Assembly (NCBI RefSeq): GCF_003172875.1
Contig: NZ_QGKM01000047.1
Span: forward strand, 1 to 39,607
Direction: 5' to 3'
DNA length: 39,607 nucleotides
From: Leucothrix pacifica
GTDB taxonomy: Bacteria; Pseudomonadota; Gammaproteobacteria; Thiotrichales; Thiotrichaceae
The notes under the pieces were generated by a model. It was not told the origin of the DNA and made no database searches. It was given only the letters and a program-made list of their open reading frames with translations. Shown here piece after piece: positions 1 to 8,587 of the stretch (the first letter of the stretch is position 1; each line of letters opens with the position of its first letter). Made by a program: the position numbers and the translations under genes.

Positions 1-107
1 TTCTAAGGTAATCGAAGGCGTACCATTTAAAGATGGAATCGAGGTAACTGAGAAAAACCGGGACGCGGCGTAGAATTCTTCTCAGACACTACTCTTGACC
101 ATAGCTC
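1..107 (+). mobile_element. Probable 3' end of an insertion sequence (partial)
   Basis: A reading frame enters from the window edge and is open at positions 2-73. It encodes 23 residues that include VPFKDGIEV and end in RDAA before a TAG. This tail feels like the C-terminus of a transposase of the IS256/mutator kind, but that is only an impression. About 34 bases of non-coding sequence follow, and then the kinase coding sequence is resumed on the other strand at about position 108. The kinase protein departs from its family at exactly this point, which is what an IS junction would produce. The second IS end and any target duplication lie outside the window. Confidence 0.35.
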
Positions 108-1315
108 GGTGTATACAAAATTGCATTACCCACCAGATTCTGTAGCACCCGATCCAGCCGTGCAACATCGGCAAATACATTGGTCGTTTCATCGTCCATT
201 TCAACCGCCAGATGCACGCCTTTATTATTCGCCAAACCACTCAATGAGGCATACATATCGCTCAATAAATCAGAGATACTAATCAGCTCAGGATTCACGG
301 CGACTTGCCCGTGCTCCAGTCGTGCCAGTTCAAAAACCTCATCAATCATACCGGTGAGTTTATGGTTAGTGAACAGTGCTTTTTCTAAGAAATCATTACG
401 GTCTGCTTCAGAGAGTTCATCGCCTCTTAGTTGCAGTGTTTCAAGATAAGCACGCATTCCTGCTAGTGGTGTGCGTAGGTCGTGGGAGACATGTGCCAAA
501 AACTCCCGACGCATTTTGTCGTGTTTTTTCAAATAAGAAATCTGATCAACAATTTTAGTGCCCATGCGATAGAACGAGCCCCGCAAGGCCTGCAGCTCGT
601 CATTACTTTTTGAATTGGGGTCGGGTAGTGGGTCAGAGCTGGTGAGTAATTGTTGAAAACCGGATTGCTCAAAGGCAGCGACTTCCTTATTCAATCGCAC
701 TAGAGGCCGCGTCAGTTGGTAAAACAGTAATAGGGTAGTGACCAGTAAAAATGCCAGTGCCGCAGCAATAATACTAAGGCTAATCCACCACGTTTTATTG
801 GCATTAATCAAGCTGGCGGCATCGTCATATACTTCGCCCTGAATAATGATGTAGAGGTAAGCCAACAGCTCGCCGTTTTTATCCATAATCGGTGCAGCGG
901 AGAAGGCTTTTTGTTTGTTCGAGCGCGGGTCATCGCCTAGCGTCAGGCGGAATTCTTTATTGTTTAAGAAGGATTTTACAGGCGCTAAATCGATATCGTG
1001 GTTGATGATTTTTTCATGAGGCGCTTTGTATTCCAGTACTTTTCCTTCGGTACTGACCACATATAACTCGGTGCCAGGATCAAGGTGCATGACTTTGTTA
1101 AACGCTTCTTTAACGTTCTCACGGTTCAACTCATCACCGGGGTAAAGCTCGATGTCATCCACCAGATATTGTGCGAGGTTCAGATGCAGTTTCTGCGCGG
1201 TTTCTTGCTGTAGTTGTTGTGTAGCATTGTCATAAACTGAAAATAAAACCGCTCCCAGAATCAGGAAAACAGTCAGCAGAATTAAGGCGAGTCGACGGTA
1301 TAAGCCTTTAATCAT
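89..1315 (-). pseudogene. Sensor histidine kinase, truncated within its ATPase domain
   Basis: This is a membrane sensor kinase that should phosphorylate the response regulator encoded upstream. Membrane segments lie near residues 8-28 and 176-199 and flank an extracytoplasmic sensor region of about 145 residues. A HAMP-like linker follows, then an HisKA domain with the H-box around FLAHVSHDLRTPL (phosphoacceptor His278). The ATP-binding domain starts normally and reaches the N-box (NLVGNAILYTP, Asn393 and Asn397). The frame then runs into SYGQE and a stop, so the G1, F and G2 boxes are absent and the protein should not bind ATP. Its start overlaps the regulator's stop by 4 nt. The lost 3' part coincides with the probable IS end. 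Loss of function is inferred. Confidence 0.85.
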
Positions 1316-2034
1316 GACTTGTCTGCCTGATCCGGATTAACGAATTTATAACCGACGCCCCACACGGTTTGTATAAAGTCACTGAGGCCATCGCTGCGTT
1401 TGAGCTTATTGCGTAGTCGGTTGATATGGGTGTTGATGGTGTGCTCATAACCGTCATGGCTATAGCCCCAAATGGCATCTAATAACTGTGATCGGGAGTA
1501 CACGCGGCCGTGGTTTTGTGCCAGATAAAACAGCAGGTCAAATTCACGGGCGGTGAGCTCTATTTCGCGACCGTCTAATGAGGCCACGCGACTGCCGGAG
1601 TCCAGTGATAACTCGGCAATAATGAGTTGCTCGGATTCGGTTTTTTCAGGCTCAGCCGTGGGGGCAGCGAGTTGTGAGCGGCGCAATAAGGCTTTTACCC
1701 GTGCGGTACATTCGCGCATGCTAAACGGTTTGGTCAGGTAATCATCCGCGCCTAGTTCTAATCCAATCACGCGATCGGCTTCGCCATCCAGCGAGGTCAA
1801 CATCAGGATGGGTACGGCTGGATTCTTTTGACGTAAAGCCTTACAGATATCCAATCCGTTGCAATTCGGCAGCATAATATCCAGCAGAACCAAGTCGTAA
1901 TCGTGTTGCATCAGGTTCTGCCGCGCTTCTTCGCCATCGGCAAAGTGCGTGATCTGATAGCCCTGAGCTTTCATGTGGAATGTCAACATCTCTGCGATGG
2001 ATGCGTCATCTTCAACAATTACGATATGGTTCAT
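1312..2034 (-). CDS. OmpR/PhoB-family response regulator
   Basis: A 240-residue two-component response regulator. The receiver domain (about 1-115) has the acidic pocket at Asp9-Asp10, phosphoacceptor Asp52 in the LLDIMLPNCNG segment, and Lys102 in YLTKPFS. A winged-helix DNA-binding domain (about 140-232) carries the typical LTAREFDLLFYLAQNHGRV and HINRLRNKLK segments. It is the first gene of a pair, and its stop overlaps the kinase start (ATGA), indicating translational coupling. The partner kinase is truncated, so this regulator is either orphaned, driven by another kinase, or constitutively unphosphorylated. The target genes cannot be told from the sequence. Confidence 0.92.
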   Translation of the reverse strand: MNHIVIVEDDASIAEMLTFHMKAQGYQITHFADGEEARQNLMQHDYDLVLLDIMLPNCNGLDICKALRQKNPAVPILMLTSLDGEADRVIGLELGADDYLTKPFSMRECTARVKALLRRSQLAAPTAEPEKTESEQLIIAELSLDSGSRVASLDGREIELTAREFDLLFYLAQNHGRVYSRSQLLDAIWGYSHDGYEHTINTHINRLRNKLKRSDGLSDFIQTVWGVGYKFVNPDQADKS

Positions 2035-2379
2035 AAGATAATCCTGAGTTAATCAGACCGCTTAGTCGATCCGCTTGATGGTTACTTTGGCTGCATTATA
2101 CCCTTCACCCTGATCAGCCGAGCTAGTGCTCGCTGCTTCTGCTTCGCTCAGGAGTGCGCCATTATTACCACCATGGTTAGTGCGAGCTAAATTCTAAAGA
2201 TCGGAAATCACAGAAGTTTCTCAAAATTATAAACATTTCATAAACTTGTGATTTTTCATTTCGCGATAGTTTTTCAACAGAAAGTTTATAAAAAGTTTAA
2301 GAATCAAAATCACATGCTCAGTAAAGTTTCAACATCGATACAAAATGATGACTCCACTGACCGGAGTAAGGAAATAGAC
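2035..2379. other. Intergenic region between divergent regulator and ECF sigma gene
   Basis: This 345-base stretch must hold the promoters for the leftward two-component pair and the rightward sigma gene. The right half is AT-rich (about 2200-2330). The frame of the sigma gene is open upstream to an ATG at 2248 and another at 2314, but those extra residues do not resemble sigma factor sequence. I see no clear paired -35/-10 boxes or operator. Confidence 0.5.
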
Positions 2380-2916
2380 ATGATTAACCTTGATGACTTA
2401 TTAATTCGTAGCGCGCAAAGAGACCAGGCTGCATTTAAGACGTTATATAATGCAACCTCGCCAAAGCTGTTTGGTGTGTTGGTGGGAATGATGAGAAATG
2501 AGTCTCTGGCTGAAGAGGTATTGCAGGATTCTTACCTGAAGATTTGGGAAAAAGCTGAAAAATACCAATCCAGCAAAAGTGGTGCCATGACATGGATGCG
2601 TACCATTGCTACTAACACCGCTCGCGATAAACTACGGGCACTTAAGGTGCGTCATTATCAGGATGAATGTGGTGATTACATTGAGAATATCGAAGGCTCT
2701 GAGGCATCACTGGATAATCGGTTGAGTATTGATAATGAGTTGTCACGTGTGTCAAAGGCGCTGAAAAAGCTTAAAGCGCCACATCGTGAGTGCCTGATCC
2801 TTTCTTATTATCACGGTTATTCACATGCGGAGTTGGCGAAGAAGCTGAATTTACCGTTGGGTACGATTAAGACGTGGATTCGTTTAGGCCGAGAAGAGTT
2901 GATTGCTGCGGCATAA
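2380..2916 (+). CDS. ECF-family RNA polymerase sigma factor (SigK/RpoE-like)
   Basis: A 178-residue extracytoplasmic-function sigma factor. Region 2 is recognisable in AFKTLYNATSPKLFGV through EEVLQDSYLKIWEKAEKY and AMTWMRTIATNTARDKLR. Region 4 is seen in ALKKLKAPHRECLILSYYHG and the helix-turn-helix GYSHAELAKKLNLPLGTIKT. The ATG at 2380 was chosen because a strong ribosome-binding sequence (ggagtaagga) lies just upstream and because homology begins here; starts at 2248 or 2314 would add a non-conserved extension. Relatives are normally followed by an anti-sigma factor gene (RskA or ChrR type), but none lies next to this one. The gene downstream is an unrelated TIGR02647 protein. Confidence 0.88.
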   Translation: MINLDDLLIRSAQRDQAAFKTLYNATSPKLFGVLVGMMRNESLAEEVLQDSYLKIWEKAEKYQSSKSGAMTWMRTIATNTARDKLRALKVRHYQDECGDYIENIEGSEASLDNRLSIDNELSRVSKALKKLKAPHRECLILSYYHGYSHAELAKKLNLPLGTIKTWIRLGREELIAAA

Positions 2917-3019
2917 ATTTTGGTAATACTCGTTGTTGAGAAGCAAGGTTTTGCTGATAAATTCCAGCGTGTCGGTTATGATGAAACTTCGTACCAAACC
3001 GAAATGAAGAGGAATCTGT

Positions 3020-3250
3020 ATGCTTTCAGCTGAACAATTCGAAGAGATCAAACTGTTAAACCAATTTAATCTTGAATCGACTGCGATTGGTATAAAGGTA
3101 CACACTGGCGAAGCGTCTGATGACACAGTGTCAGCGGCAGCCCGACTGTTTGAGAAAGGCCTGACGGATCATGTTGATGGTGGTTATTTAACATCACGCG
3201 GTATTGAAGCTGCTGAACACGCACAGAGTTTAGTGCGTATTCTGGGCTAA
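3020..3250 (+). CDS. TIGR02647-family small conserved protein
   Basis: A 76-residue protein matching my memory of the gammaproteobacterial family TIGR02647. It opens with an acidic helix followed by LLNQFNLESTAIGIKVH, then AARLFEKGLTDHVDGGYLT and a helical end with EAAEHAQSLVRIL. The family has been annotated as a possible DNA-binding protein, but its function is not established. The pattern GGYLTSRGIEAAEHA recalls the wing and last helix of a small winged-helix fold. The start has a good ribosome-binding sequence (gaggaa) 7 nt upstream. About 100 nt separate it from the sigma gene, so it may have its own promoter. Confidence 0.8.
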   Translation: MLSAEQFEEIKLLNQFNLESTAIGIKVHTGEASDDTVSAAARLFEKGLTDHVDGGYLTSRGIEAAEHAQSLVRILG

Positions 3251-3391
3251 TACACTGGGCTGCAATAGCCTGATTTGACTGACACTGAGCGCAGAGTAGC
3301 CAAGCCTCTCTGCGTCAGATAAGCATTTTCCAGACTCTGCTGAGTTCTGATATTCCTGCCTGTTATTGTTAGCCTTCCCAACACCAACGAA

Positions 3392-4819
3392 TTATTGAGT
3401 ATTGTGTTTAAGTAGCTCGATCAGCTTTTCAAGGTGGCTACGTTCGGTTCCTTCCACACCAATGGAAACCCTGACCATCCAGCGTCCATCCAACACCGAA
3501 GGCGACATAAAGGCCTCTCCGGAACTATTGATTATATCCACCCAGCTCAGCGTGTATTTATCCAGTGCATCACCACTTAATAACTGACCATCGTCATCCA
3601 TCGGCGTATGTCGGATACAGACAGTTTGCAAGTCAACTGGTGCTAACACTTCCCAGCCCTCCATGGACTCGATTTGCTGCTTAAACCACTGTGCATTTTC
3701 TAAGTCACGACGCATGCGCTCACGAATTGCATCCGGCCCGTCAAGACGAAGATGGAACCATAGTTTTAGTGCGCGGAAGCGACGCCCTAGTGGAATGCCC
3801 CAGTCACGGTATTGGACAACTTCACCGTCCGCAGTGGAGCGTAAATAACTCGGGTTGGTAGACATAACGCGCTCCAAATGATCGACATCGCGCACGTACA
3901 TCAGTGCAGTATCCAGAATCGTGCCCATCCATTTGTGCGGGTTCCATGCTACAGAATCGGCTTTTTCCACGCCGTGCCAAAGGTGGCGGCACTCCGGAAG
4001 CAACATCGCTGACCCTGCCATTGCTGCATCGACGTGTAACCAAATATCTTCGGCATTAGCGATATCAGCAATGGCGTCGATTGGGTCCATAGCGGTTGTG
4101 CCGGTTGCGCCCACGGAACAAACAATCCCCGCGGGTATATTGCCAGCTGAACGGTCTTCGGTAATTGCTGCGGCCAATGCTTCGGGCTTCATAGCGCGGG
4201 TATATGGGTCTTCGTCGATATAGCGGAGATTGTCATTACCAAAGCCTGCCAACTGTACCGCTTTGGCTATCGAGGAATGGGCTTGTCGGGTGCTATAAAT
4301 AATGAGCGGAGCAGAGGAGGCGGGTAAGCCGCCGTGGTTTTTGCTGAGACCACTGGCCTTTTCACGCGCCAATATCATCGCAGTAACACAGGCTGTTGAG
4401 GCAGTGTCGTGAATCGAGCCATGCCATGCTTCACTCAGACCCGTCAGTTGGCGTAGCCAGTCACAAACGACTTGCTCAACTTCAGTCAGCGCGGGGCAGC
4501 TTTCCCATGAAATTCCTAATGTGCCCAGTCCTGAACTGGCGATATCACCAAGCACTGATGACAGCGAGGCATTGGAAGGAAACCAGCCATAATGCATAGG
4601 GTGCTGCACTTGGGTCACACCGGGGACAACGATATTTTGCAGATCACTCAGGACAGTCTCAAATGACTCCGGCGAGTCCGGGGCAGTCTTCGGTAAGGCA
4701 TCACGCACTTCATTAGGCTTGACCTGTGCGCGTACCGGCAGGTCCGGAACCTGTTCTCGATAGTCAGCAATCCAGTCAATGAGTTCGTGGCCGGCTTTAC
4801 GGAATTCTTCAGGAGTCAT
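3392..4819 (-). CDS. Pyridoxal-dependent (aromatic-L-amino-acid type) decarboxylase
   Basis: A 475-residue PLP enzyme of the group II decarboxylase family (DOPA, tryptophan and tyrosine decarboxylases). The N-terminal segment contains MHYGWFPSNASLSSVLGD, typical of the substrate-binding region. DTASTACVTAMILAR is the phosphate-binding stretch, HVDAAMAG carries the pyridine-pairing Asp264, and NPHKWMGT supplies Schiff-base Lys296. The length is close to the family norm. The reaction should be decarboxylation of an L-amino acid to an amine in the cytoplasm; the substrate cannot be decided from sequence. It lies downstream of the S41 peptidase/lipoprotein pair on the same strand. Its ribosome-binding sequence (gagg) falls inside an arm of an inverted repeat. 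Confidence 0.9.
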   Translation of the reverse strand: MTPEEFRKAGHELIDWIADYREQVPDLPVRAQVKPNEVRDALPKTAPDSPESFETVLSDLQNIVVPGVTQVQHPMHYGWFPSNASLSSVLGDIASSGLGTLGISWESCPALTEVEQVVCDWLRQLTGLSEAWHGSIHDTASTACVTAMILAREKASGLSKNHGGLPASSAPLIIYSTRQAHSSIAKAVQLAGFGNDNLRYIDEDPYTRAMKPEALAAAITEDRSAGNIPAGIVCSVGATGTTAMDPIDAIADIANAEDIWLHVDAAMAGSAMLLPECRHLWHGVEKADSVAWNPHKWMGTILDTALMYVRDVDHLERVMSTNPSYLRSTADGEVVQYRDWGIPLGRRFRALKLWFHLRLDGPDAIRERMRRDLENAQWFKQQIESMEGWEVLAPVDLQTVCIRHTPMDDDGQLLSGDALDKYTLSWVDIINSSGEAFMSPSVLDGRWMVRVSIGVEGTERSHLEKLIELLKHNTQ

Positions 4820-4825
4820 GGCTGT

Positions 4826-4880
4826 GCCTCAGTCAGTGTTGAACGTATCACGAATATATTAACAATTAATTGACTGAGGC
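4826..4880 (-). promoter_or_regulatory. Perfect 10-bp inverted repeat overlapping the decarboxylase ribosome-binding site
   Basis: The arms are gcctcagtca (4826-4835) and tgactgaggc (4871-4880), separated by 35 AT-rich bases. On the leftward transcript the second arm contains the gagg that serves as ribosome-binding sequence for the decarboxylase start at 4819. A read-through transcript from the lipoprotein gene could fold and hide this site, whereas a transcript starting within the loop would lack the first arm. The AT-rich loop could hold a -10 element. It could equally be a protein operator or a weak terminator. Confidence 0.4.
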
Positions 4881-4889
4881 TGTGAGAAT

Positions 4890-5321
4890 TTAGTTAGATG
4901 ACTGGCACTTTAATCCTTGGAGTGGATAGGTTTTTGCTGTTTTTTCATACCGCAATAAACAGTTTTCACCAGCTCGGATAAGACTAAAACGATGAATCTC
5001 AGGAATACCCATCAGGCGTCCATTTAACCCCGGCATACCCTGTGGATTATCCGTATTGCGCTGCAGGCGGTGTTGGCTGGATTGGGTAAATACATCCGGC
5101 GCTAATGTGACTTTGGTGCCATTGAGTGCTAGGCTCATCGCGCTTGATAAGATGCGTGTGTTGTTAGCAGAGAGTGCAGCAAGCACAGCAGGTCCTGACG
5201 ATGTCTGATTGGACGATTGACAGCGGCAGCCTTGTGTTTCCTGCGTTGTTGAGGTGGCGGCACAGGCACTTATCATGCTTGCAACACTCAGTAAGCAGAG
5301 GTTGAATAAATATTTCATCAC
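4890..5321 (-). CDS. Small predicted lipoprotein of unknown function
   Basis: A 143-residue exported protein that I do not recognise. The N-terminus is a lipoprotein signal ending in a lipobox (MISAC, lipidated Cys20), followed by a Thr/Ser/Gln-rich linker. The linker contains a CRC motif, and two more cysteines lie in the C-terminal quarter (ENCLLRYEK and LKCQSSN). These could form disulphides in the envelope. Its start overlaps the stop of the upstream S41 peptidase by 4 nt (ATGA), so the two are probably translated together and may act together on the same envelope substrate. That last point is inference. Confidence 0.65.
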   Translation of the reverse strand: MMKYLFNLCLLSVASMISACAATSTTQETQGCRCQSSNQTSSGPAVLAALSANNTRILSSAMSLALNGTKVTLAPDVFTQSSQHRLQRNTDNPQGMPGLNGRLMGIPEIHRFSLIRAGENCLLRYEKTAKTYPLQGLKCQSSN

Positions 5322-6916
5322 TTAGCTCCTGCGCGTAGATTGTCCAGCCAAATACGCTGTTTTAGCTCACGCTCAATTATCCTCGGGTCATTGCGTAAAT
5401 CGTTTTTCTGAGAACTGTTTCTTTGTGCCACCCTGATCACAGAGACGGGTGGGCAGCTACCGTCAACACGATAATCCAGTGCGGCTTTGAGCATTGCTTC
5501 GTTTTCTTCGCCAAGTGGCGTTAACAGGTCATCGGCAACTTGACAACCGATAATGCGCTCACCCACGGTGGTACTGACGTTTTCAGGTGAGAACCCATCG
5601 GCGTAATCACCAAAACCTTTGTCGTTTTCACCTCTGAACTGAATGGTGGAGTAGGTGGTGCCGCAATTGTCTGTGGAGTAGAAACCATAAGGTTTACCGC
5701 AGGTGGTATCGCCAATCAGGACGACATCAACATCAATTCCACGCAAGCCATTAATTAAGGATTCACTGGCCGAACAGGTGCTGCCAGAGGATAAAATGAA
5801 GACACGATTCAAATTCACGGAAGGCAAAGGCTGTCCGGCAGATACAGAAAAACCTAGGCTTTCGTTCACAAAGGGGTAATTCGAAATTGCCTTGCCGGTG
5901 ACGGGATTGATGGCTGGGTGCTTGTCATTAAAGACGGTCCTTTCAAAGGTTTTGCCGTCAGTCAGCGTGTTTCCCGCCACCATGTAAGCCAGTTGCGCAG
6001 AGATTGCGAGGTAACCACCGCCGTTGTAGCGCAAGTCAATCACCAGATCACTGACTCGCTCTTCTTCCAGTGTCGTGAAGGCATCGATAAGGGCAGATTC
6101 AGCTGTAATATTGCCAAAGGTATTAAAGGTCAGATAGCCAACTTTTCCGTCATCTGTCTCGATGATACGGGTATTCTGAACAGGGGCGGTTGTGACGACC
6201 TGAGAGGTCAGGTTGATGGTGCGTGTGTTAGTTTCACCCACATGTTGCACAACGAAGGTATGAGTCTCACCGTTTTCCTCAGGGTACAAACCACCATTTA
6301 AGGTGTCGATATCGCTACTGTCTTCGAATGACTCACCGTCAATCATGACAATTTCGGTACCGCGTCGAAGTCCTGCACGCTCAGCGGGTGAGTTCGGTTC
6401 TACATAAGCGACTCTGGCCAGTCTTGGCGGTGAGGCCTCCAGAAGCTTAAAATGTGCACCATAACTTGCCGATGCACCACCGGAGCGTAGTTGCTCGTAT
6501 TCTGCGGTGTCTTGTGTGTAATGGAATTGGTCGCGATAAGCGCCTGAGTCGGTGGTCGCGGTGGTTCTTAGTGTGCCGAAGTAACTGATAGGGTCGGCAA
6601 ACAGTGAGATGTCCTGATCAACAATCTCGTCATACCACAAATACGTATTGTTGCTCCAGGCGCGCAACCAGTGCATTTCATGCAATGTAGAGCCGGCCTG
6701 ATCGGCGTAATCATCACCATTTAAATCTTGTCCGATGCGTGGGTTCTCACAGCGGTTTTTAAACTGACTAGCCTCTTCAAAAACACCTTTAGTCCAGGTT
6801 GGTGGTGTGTTATCGAGTGCGGCATCACCCGCAGAATTCGAGTCCCCGCTGCTGCCGCAAGCGCTCAGTGTTAGTGTGATAATCCCCAGTAAAGCTGCCT
6901 TTGAGAGTTGCTTCAT
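5318..6916 (-). CDS. S41-family (C-terminal processing type) peptidase, lipoprotein
   Basis: A 532-residue periplasmic serine peptidase anchored as a lipoprotein (signal ending LTLSAC, followed by GSSGDS). A cap region with MHWLRAWSNNTYLWYDEI comes first. A PDZ-like domain (YVEPNSPAERAGLRRGTEI) follows, and then the S41 core with VGYLTFNTF, LVIDLRYNGGGYL, the nucleophile segment SGSTCSASES and the putative general-base Lys in GDTTCGKPYGF. The start at 6916 was chosen over 6964 because the signal peptide begins there and aaagg lies upstream; the longer start would put a non-hydrophobic leader in front. It overlaps the following lipoprotein gene by 4 nt. The substrate is unknown. Confidence 0.87.
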   Translation of the reverse strand: MKQLSKAALLGIITLTLSACGSSGDSNSAGDAALDNTPPTWTKGVFEEASQFKNRCENPRIGQDLNGDDYADQAGSTLHEMHWLRAWSNNTYLWYDEIVDQDISLFADPISYFGTLRTTATTDSGAYRDQFHYTQDTAEYEQLRSGGASASYGAHFKLLEASPPRLARVAYVEPNSPAERAGLRRGTEIVMIDGESFEDSSDIDTLNGGLYPEENGETHTFVVQHVGETNTRTINLTSQVVTTAPVQNTRIIETDDGKVGYLTFNTFGNITAESALIDAFTTLEEERVSDLVIDLRYNGGGYLAISAQLAYMVAGNTLTDGKTFERTVFNDKHPAINPVTGKAISNYPFVNESLGFSVSAGQPLPSVNLNRVFILSSGSTCSASESLINGLRGIDVDVVLIGDTTCGKPYGFYSTDNCGTTYSTIQFRGENDKGFGDYADGFSPENVSTTVGERIIGCQVADDLLTPLGEENEAMLKAALDYRVDGSCPPVSVIRVAQRNSSQKNDLRNDPRIIERELKQRIWLDNLRAGAK

Positions 6917-7093
6917 ATTTGTGCCTTTTATTATTGATTGCATGCCGGTGCAATGTATTCGCATGGTAGCAAGGCATTGAAAATAAGTCTGTAGTCTATT
7001 TGCGGGATAAGTCCGGGGGAGGGTCGTCTTAGTTTTGCTCAGGCTGCTCAGGAATCATTTGCCCGTTATCAAGGACTGATCTACTCTTTAAAC

Positions 7094-8494
7094 ATGAGTA
7101 CAAATCTTACATCAGCGAATCTTTTGGATCGCACATTATTCAATCTGCAATCGGTGTGGCAGCAGATTAATATCCTTAAATCCGATAACGTAAAGCTAGG
7201 CCCTGACTTGCCGGATGCGGACATCGAGCCATTACGCAAGCATATGCACAGTTGTTTGGAAGGCAAGGGTGGTAACGTGTCAGCCCGGGCGCGTGCGGCT
7301 AAGCTGGGGGAAGCTTATCTGTGCTTGAATGATACCGGACGACTGCGTTTTTTGAAGCTACTGGCGGAGGACTTTGGGGTTGATAACACCATTATAAAAG
7401 CACTGGCAGAACAGATTATTCATCCGCCTGAAGGAACCAATATTCCCAAGCTGCACCAGCAAATGCGCAATGCACTTCGCCCGCCCGGACTCGAGTTATT
7501 GATGCAATTTAACTCGCTACCTAGTGGTGTAAAGTTCTTAGTCGATTTGCGGGCAGATATGCTGCGACTGGCGGATAAGAATGATCCGGAGCTGCGGGAG
7601 CTGGATAAAAGCCTCAAGGATTTATTGCGCTCATGGTTTGATGTTGGCTTTTTGGATCTGGTGCGGTTGTCATGGTCGACACCGGCAGATGTACTGGAAA
7701 AACTCATTCACTACGAAGCGGTTCACGCAATTCGTTCGTGGGACGATCTTAAAAATCGTCTGCAATCAGATCGCCGATGTTTCGCTTTTTTTCATCCCAG
7801 AATGCCAGATGAGCCGCTGATATTTGTGCAGGTGGCGTTGGTGAAAGATCTCTCTGGCAATATTCAGGAGCTGTTGGATGAGTCTGCACCACTGATGAAT
7901 CATCAGGAAGCCAATACCGCGATTTTCTATAGCATTACCAATGCGCAATTGGGCTTGGCTGGCGTGGGGTTTGGTGACTTTCTGATTAAGCGAGTAGTGG
8001 CTGATTTGAAAGATGAGCTACCCAATATTAAGACCTTCTCGACACTATCGCCGATTCCCGGATTTATGCGCTGGCTGGATCAATTATCGGATGCGGATCT
8101 ACTCACAGATAAGGAGCGGCAGGCGCTGAATAAGCTTAATCTTGAAGCTTTTGGCGGGGTTCGTGAGACCTTAAAACGTTCTGACTGGCATCAGGATGAG
8201 GTGCTTGCTGAGGCAATCAAGAAGCCAATGATGCGCTTGGGAGCGCAGTATCTGGTGCATGAGAAAAAGCGCGGACGTGCGCTAGACCCCGTAGCGAACT
8301 TCCACCTGAATAACGGTGCACGTGTGGAGCGTATAAACTGGCTGGCAGATATCTCTGAAAAAGGCATGCGCGAGTCTGCCGGGATGATGGTGAACTACCT
8401 CTACAAGCTGGATGAAATCGAATCCAATCATGAGTTGTATCGGGAAACAGCGGTTGCCAAAGCCTCAGGTGTGGTGATGAACGCGATGAAGTAA
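7094..8494 (+). CDS. Malonyl-CoA decarboxylase
   Basis: A 466-residue enzyme converting malonyl-CoA to acetyl-CoA and CO2. The N-terminal helical domain runs to about residue 150. The catalytic GNAT-like domain contains HPRMPDEPLIFVQVAL, TAIFYSITNAQLGLAGV, the TFSTLSPIPGF segment with conserved serines (316 and 319) and ANFHLNNGA with His404, which matches the catalytic Ser/His pair of the family. The length agrees with bacterial members. No acyl-CoA synthetase or malonate carrier lies next to it, so it may serve to clear malonyl-CoA or use malonate imported elsewhere. The MFS gene downstream starts 93 nt later. No strong ribosome-binding sequence was seen at this start. Confidence 0.93.
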   Translation: MSTNLTSANLLDRTLFNLQSVWQQINILKSDNVKLGPDLPDADIEPLRKHMHSCLEGKGGNVSARARAAKLGEAYLCLNDTGRLRFLKLLAEDFGVDNTIIKALAEQIIHPPEGTNIPKLHQQMRNALRPPGLELLMQFNSLPSGVKFLVDLRADMLRLADKNDPELRELDKSLKDLLRSWFDVGFLDLVRLSWSTPADVLEKLIHYEAVHAIRSWDDLKNRLQSDRRCFAFFHPRMPDEPLIFVQVALVKDLSGNIQELLDESAPLMNHQEANTAIFYSITNAQLGLAGVGFGDFLIKRVVADLKDELPNIKTFSTLSPIPGFMRWLDQLSDADLLTDKERQALNKLNLEAFGGVRETLKRSDWHQDEVLAEAIKKPMMRLGAQYLVHEKKRGRALDPVANFHLNNGARVERINWLADISEKGMRESAGMMVNYLYKLDEIESNHELYRETAVAKASGVVMNAMK

Positions 8495-8587
8495 GTGTTT
8501 AACGCATCAAATCAATCGCAGTTCCCGAAGTTACTTATACCGATTAGGCCAGCAGCTGGCTGTCCTTGTAATAGTTGAGAGATAGCC

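Noticed and set aside
2248-2379. Longer N-terminus for the ECF sigma factor
   Set aside because: The extension is rich in Lys/Asn/Ser with no sigma pattern, and the ribosome-binding sequence sits before 2380.
3290-3314. Hairpin cgcagag/ctctgcg as a terminator between the TIGR02647 and decarboxylase genes
   Set aside because: The stem is short with an 11-base loop and no T tract follows on either strand, so it was not listed as a feature.
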